DNA from: Desulfovibrio sp.
Lineage (GTDB): Bacteria; Desulfobacterota; Desulfovibrionia; Desulfovibrionales; Desulfovibrionaceae
Reading direction: 5' to 3'
Length of the DNA: 7,366 nt
Assembly: GCA_031255035.1 (NCBI GenBank)
Contig: JAIRTI010000147.1
Span: 1 to 7,366 of the forward strand
In this document: piece after piece, positions 4,706-7,366 of the stretch
How the letters are laid out: the number at the start of each line of letters is the position of its first letter
Numbering within the stretch: the first letter of the stretch is position 1
Notes under the pieces: model-generated
What the model was told of the DNA's origin: nothing
Seen by the model: only the letters and a program-made list of their open reading frames with translations
Database searches by the model: none
Position numbers and translations under genes: made by a program

Positions 4706-5944
4706 ATGCGCCGTGTTCTCGTGTTTCAACTCGCCCGCTTCGGCGACCTGATACAGACCAAACGCCTGCTGCTCAGCGTTCTGGCCGAGGACGGCCGCGA
4801 ACTGCACCTGTGCCTTGACGAGTCGCTGGCCGCCCTGGCCCGCCTGCTCTATCCACGGGCCATACTGCACACGCTGCCCGCACACCGGGGCGCCCGCAGC
4901 CCGGAGGCGGTCATGGCCGCCGCCCGGCGAACCTTTGCCGCTTTGCGCGCCCTCGTTTTTGAAGACGTTTATTTTTTGAATTTCAGCCCCCTGTCCTTTG
5001 CCTGCGCCTCGCTTTTCGACGCCGATCAGTGCCGGGGCTACGCCCGGGTCAACGGCCAGGACATGAGCGGCCGGTGGCCGTCGATCAGCTTCAATCTCAT
5101 GGCGGACAGGCGCTTTTCCCCGCTGAACCTGGCCGACCTCTGGGCGCTGCTGCACCCTTCGCCCGTGGCCCCGGAAACGGTGAACCCCATCCCCAGGGCT
5201 TCGGGCCGTCAGCGCATCGGCGTCGTCATGGCCGGGAGGGAATCGCGGCGCTCGCTCCCGCCTCCGGTGCTGGCGAACTGCGTCCAGGCTATTTTCCAGG
5301 CCAGGGGCGGGCCGGAAATCGTCTGCATCGGCTCAAAGTCCGAAGGCGCGCTGGCCCGGCGGCTGAGGCGCGAACTGCCGGCCCAAACCGTGGAAAAAAC
5401 CGCCGACCTGACGGGAAAGACCGCTCTGACCGATTTGCCGGAACTACTGCAAAGCCTTGACCTGCTTGTCACCCCGGATACCGGGGCCATGCATCTGGCC
5501 GCGCACCTGGGCACGCCCGTGCAGGCGTTTTTTCTTTCGTCGGCATGGTGCTGGGAGACGGGGCCGTACGGCTTCGGCCATACGGTCTGGCAGGCCCTTC
5601 CGCCCTGCTCGCCCTGCCTTGAAAGCGCTCCGTGCCCCAACAAGACAGTCTGCCTCAGCCCCTTCGCCGAGGCCGGCTTTCTGGCCCATCTTGCGGGCAG
5701 GCGCGGCGAGTCCTGGCCCGAAGGACTTATCGGCTGCGTTTCCATGCTGGACGATATGGGCGTGACCTATAAAAACGTCGACGGCGGCGACCCCTATCAG
5801 GACGCCCGCCGGGAACTGCGTTCCGGCCTGTCCGCCCATTTCGGCGCGGACGGAAGCGTGACGCCCTTCATGCGGCAGGACCTGGCCGAATACCTGTACA
5901 CGGAAAAAAACTGGATGCTGCCGCCCAACTGGACAAAGGGATAA
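4706..5944 (+). CDS. GT9-family glycosyltransferase with C-terminal extension
   Basis: This is a second, diverged family 9 (heptosyltransferase-like) protein, 412 residues long against about 340-360 for the family. MRRVLVFQLARFGDLIQT opens it, with Asp14 at the catalytic position. The donor-binding loop is VTPDTGAMHLAAHLGTPVQAFF (D258-H263). A Cys set C301, C304, C310, C316 closes the GT9 part, after which about 95 further residues (to 412) have no family I recognise. ATG 4706 follows AGGA (4693-4696). It ends 2 bases before the next gene, whose ribosome-binding site AGGGA lies over this gene's last codons, so the two are translationally coupled. It probably works on the same surface glycan or glycoprotein as its neighbours; substrate unknown. 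Confidence 0.88.
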   Translation: MRRVLVFQLARFGDLIQTKRLLLSVLAEDGRELHLCLDESLAALARLLYPRAILHTLPAHRGARSPEAVMAAARRTFAALRALVFEDVYFLNFSPLSFACASLFDADQCRGYARVNGQDMSGRWPSISFNLMADRRFSPLNLADLWALLHPSPVAPETVNPIPRASGRQRIGVVMAGRESRRSLPPPVLANCVQAIFQARGGPEIVCIGSKSEGALARRLRRELPAQTVEKTADLTGKTALTDLPELLQSLDLLVTPDTGAMHLAAHLGTPVQAFFLSSAWCWETGPYGFGHTVWQALPPCSPCLESAPCPNKTVCLSPFAEAGFLAHLAGRRGESWPEGLIGCVSMLDDMGVTYKNVDGGDPYQDARRELRSGLSAHFGADGSVTPFMRQDLAEYLYTEKNWMLPPNWTKG

Positions 5945-5946
5945 TT

Positions 5947-7200
5947 ATGCTGCGCGTGCTTGTCGTGCTGCCGTTTTACGGCGGCTCCCTGCCCATCGGC
6001 CGCTTCGCCGTACAGGGGCTGGTCGAGGCGGGATGCCTTGTGGAAACTTTTGAAGCGCCGGAGTTTTATGCCTCGTTTACTGCCCTGAAGAACCTGAAGG
6101 TCGGCGCCGCCCGCCTTGACCGCCTCCAGGACGACTATTTGCGGTTCGTTTCGCAAGCCGTCCTGAGCAAGGCGGAAGCCTTCGCGCCGGATCTGGTGCT
6201 CTGCCTGGCCCAGGCCCCCATGGGCCGCCAGGCCCTGAAACGCCTTCGCCGGGAGGGCGTGCTCACGGCCATGTGGTTTGTCGAGGATTTCCGGCTGTTC
6301 ACGTATTGGCGGGCTTTCGCCCCGTACTATGACGTGTTCGCCGTCATCCAGAAAGAGCCTTTTACCGGGGAACTGACGAAAATCGGCGTCGAGCATTCCC
6401 TGTATCTGCCCCTGGCCGCGCTGCCCTCCGTGCATAAAGCCCTTGCCCTTGACGAAGACGAGCGCAGGGAGTTCGGCTCGCCCCTTTCGTTTGTGGGCGC
6501 GGGCTACCCGAACCGGCGCAGCGCCTTTCTCGCCCTTAAGGATCAAGGGCTGAAAATATGGGGCACCGAATGGGAGGACGAACCGCGCCTCGCGCCCCTG
6601 GTGCAGCGCGGCGGGGCGCGCATCAGCTCCGAGGACTGCGTGCGGATTTTCAACGCCTCGGACATCAACATCAACCTGCACTCCAGCATCCGAACCGAAA
6701 ACCTTGTCAGCCATGGCGATTTCGTCAACCCGCGCACCTTTGAGGTTGCCGCGTGCGGCGCGTTTCAACTGGTGGACGAACGCGGCCTCATGCCGGAACT
6801 GTTCGCCCCGGATGAACTGGCCACCTTCGGCAGCATGGAGGAATTGCGGGAGAAAATAGCCTTCTACCTGGCCCGCCCGGACGAGCGCCGGTCCGTGGCC
6901 GCGCGCGGCAGGGCCAGGGTCCTGGCCGAGCATGATTACGCCGCGCGCATGCGCCAGTTGCTCGCCTATTGCGCCGAGACCTTCCCCGGTTTCGGCAAAC
7001 GCGCCGGCGTGGCCTGGCCGGACAACATGCCCGAAGACGCGCGCGCCGCCGTGGAAAGTCTCATGGATGAACTGCGCCTGCCGCCAAGCGCCGGCTTTGA
7101 AGACGTGATCGCCGCGGTTCGCGGCAAAAAAGGCCTGCTTTCCGACGCCGAGGCCGCCCTGCTGTTCCTTGACGAATGGAAAAAGCTCTACCTGGGCTGA
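5947..7200 (+). CDS. CgeB-like glycosyltransferase
   Basis: This 417-residue protein resembles the CgeB / 'glycosyl transferases group 1_2' proteins (COG4641 type), with a GT-B fold. The N-terminal half (about 1-160) has the LVVLPFYGGSLPIGRFAVQGL opening and ends in a segment describing a faced sugar-binding cleft (MWFVEDFRLFTYWRAFAPYYDVFAVIQ). The C-terminal half carries SFVGAGYPNRRSAFL, FNASDININLH (235-245) and NPRTFEVAACGAFQLVDE (261-278). The conserved Glu266 of the last motif is the expected nucleotide-sugar binding residue. About 85 residues after the GT part are Ala/Glu-rich and unassigned. In Desulfovibrio-type genomes such proteins often sit in LPS or flagellin glycosylation clusters; that role is inferred here. 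ATG 5947 follows AGGGA (5937-5941). No terminator is visible after the stop codon. Confidence 0.85.
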   Translation: MLRVLVVLPFYGGSLPIGRFAVQGLVEAGCLVETFEAPEFYASFTALKNLKVGAARLDRLQDDYLRFVSQAVLSKAEAFAPDLVLCLAQAPMGRQALKRLRREGVLTAMWFVEDFRLFTYWRAFAPYYDVFAVIQKEPFTGELTKIGVEHSLYLPLAALPSVHKALALDEDERREFGSPLSFVGAGYPNRRSAFLALKDQGLKIWGTEWEDEPRLAPLVQRGGARISSEDCVRIFNASDININLHSSIRTENLVSHGDFVNPRTFEVAACGAFQLVDERGLMPELFAPDELATFGSMEELREKIAFYLARPDERRSVAARGRARVLAEHDYAARMRQLLAYCAETFPGFGKRAGVAWPDNMPEDARAAVESLMDELRLPPSAGFEDVIAAVRGKKGLLSDAEAALLFLDEWKKLYLG

Positions 7201-7221
7201 ACCCGGCAACGCATCACGGAC

Positions 7222-7366
7222 CAGCAATTCTCATGATTAGCTTTTTACGGCCCCCCATTCGCCAACTGTGAAAGGCAATGCCTCCGGCGGCCGGGGCGCT
7301 GCCCCGGACCCCGCCGGGGGAAATGATTTCCCCCGGACCCCCTCAGTTTGGGTTCCGGCTGAACGT
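7222..7366 (+). mobile_element. MITE-like repeat, copy 3 (right end outside window)
   Basis: The left terminus CAGCAATTCTCAT starts at 7222, 22 bases after the CgeB-like gene. It is an exact inverted match to the right terminus of copies 1 and 2. From 7254 the sequence follows copies 1 and 2 closely, including hairpins at 7291-7307 and 7314-7336. Near the window end it departs: an extra T in CAGTTTGGG, then GAACGT in place of CGCGTA. It may be a variant subtype or be altered further right. The predicted left duplication is ATCACGGAC (7213-7221). Its GC-rich hairpins may act as the transcript end of the glycan cluster. Confidence 0.85.

Noticed and set aside
5797..7227. 476-codon open frame on the minus strand opposite the CgeB-like gene
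   Set aside because: High GC content opens long antisense frames. The plus-strand frame has clear glycosyltransferase motifs and a ribosome-binding site, while the antisense translation matches no family and is compositionally odd.

Overview
The window looks like chromosomal DNA of a sulfate-reducing deltaproteobacterium of the Desulfovibrio type. This is an inference from the high-GC coding style, the glycosyltransferase families and the GC-rich 'CCGGGG/CCGGGGGAAAT' extragenic repeats. No taxonomic marker gene is present, so the assignment is tentative.

Layout. Positions 1-236 are the right part of a GC-rich, ORF-less repeat. After an AT-rich non-coding leader comes a small RRM-type RNA-binding protein gene (545-811) with a strong terminator. 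Facing it on the minus strand is tRNA-Gly(GCC) (928-1002) with its own terminator. Positions 1004-2372 read as a small accessory insert: a non-coding stretch, a complete 270-bp copy of the repeat (1217-1486), and a two-gene toxin-antitoxin module of the HI1419/HI1420 type (1529-2195). Then come tRNA-Cys(GCA) and a second identical tRNA-Gly(GCC), both on the minus strand (2373-2596).

The rest (2863-7200) is a plus-strand cluster for surface-glycan or glycoprotein assembly: a GT9 heptosyltransferase-like gene, an unrecognised protein with one C-terminal membrane segment, a second longer GT9 gene, and a CgeB-like glycosyltransferase only 2 bases after it. A third repeat copy starts at 7222 and runs off the window.

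Two structural observations stand out. First, the repeat behaves as a non-autonomous mobile element (MITE): the complete copy has inverted ends (CAGCAATTCTC type) and is bracketed by a 9-bp direct repeat, ATTCATCTT. Second, a 15-base near-copy (14/15) of the tRNA-Cys 3' end lies next to the first tRNA-Gly. This suggests that an ancestral Gly-Cys-Gly tRNA array was split by a 1.37-kb island carrying the toxin-antitoxin pair, with the MITE inserting later just upstream of the toxin promoter.
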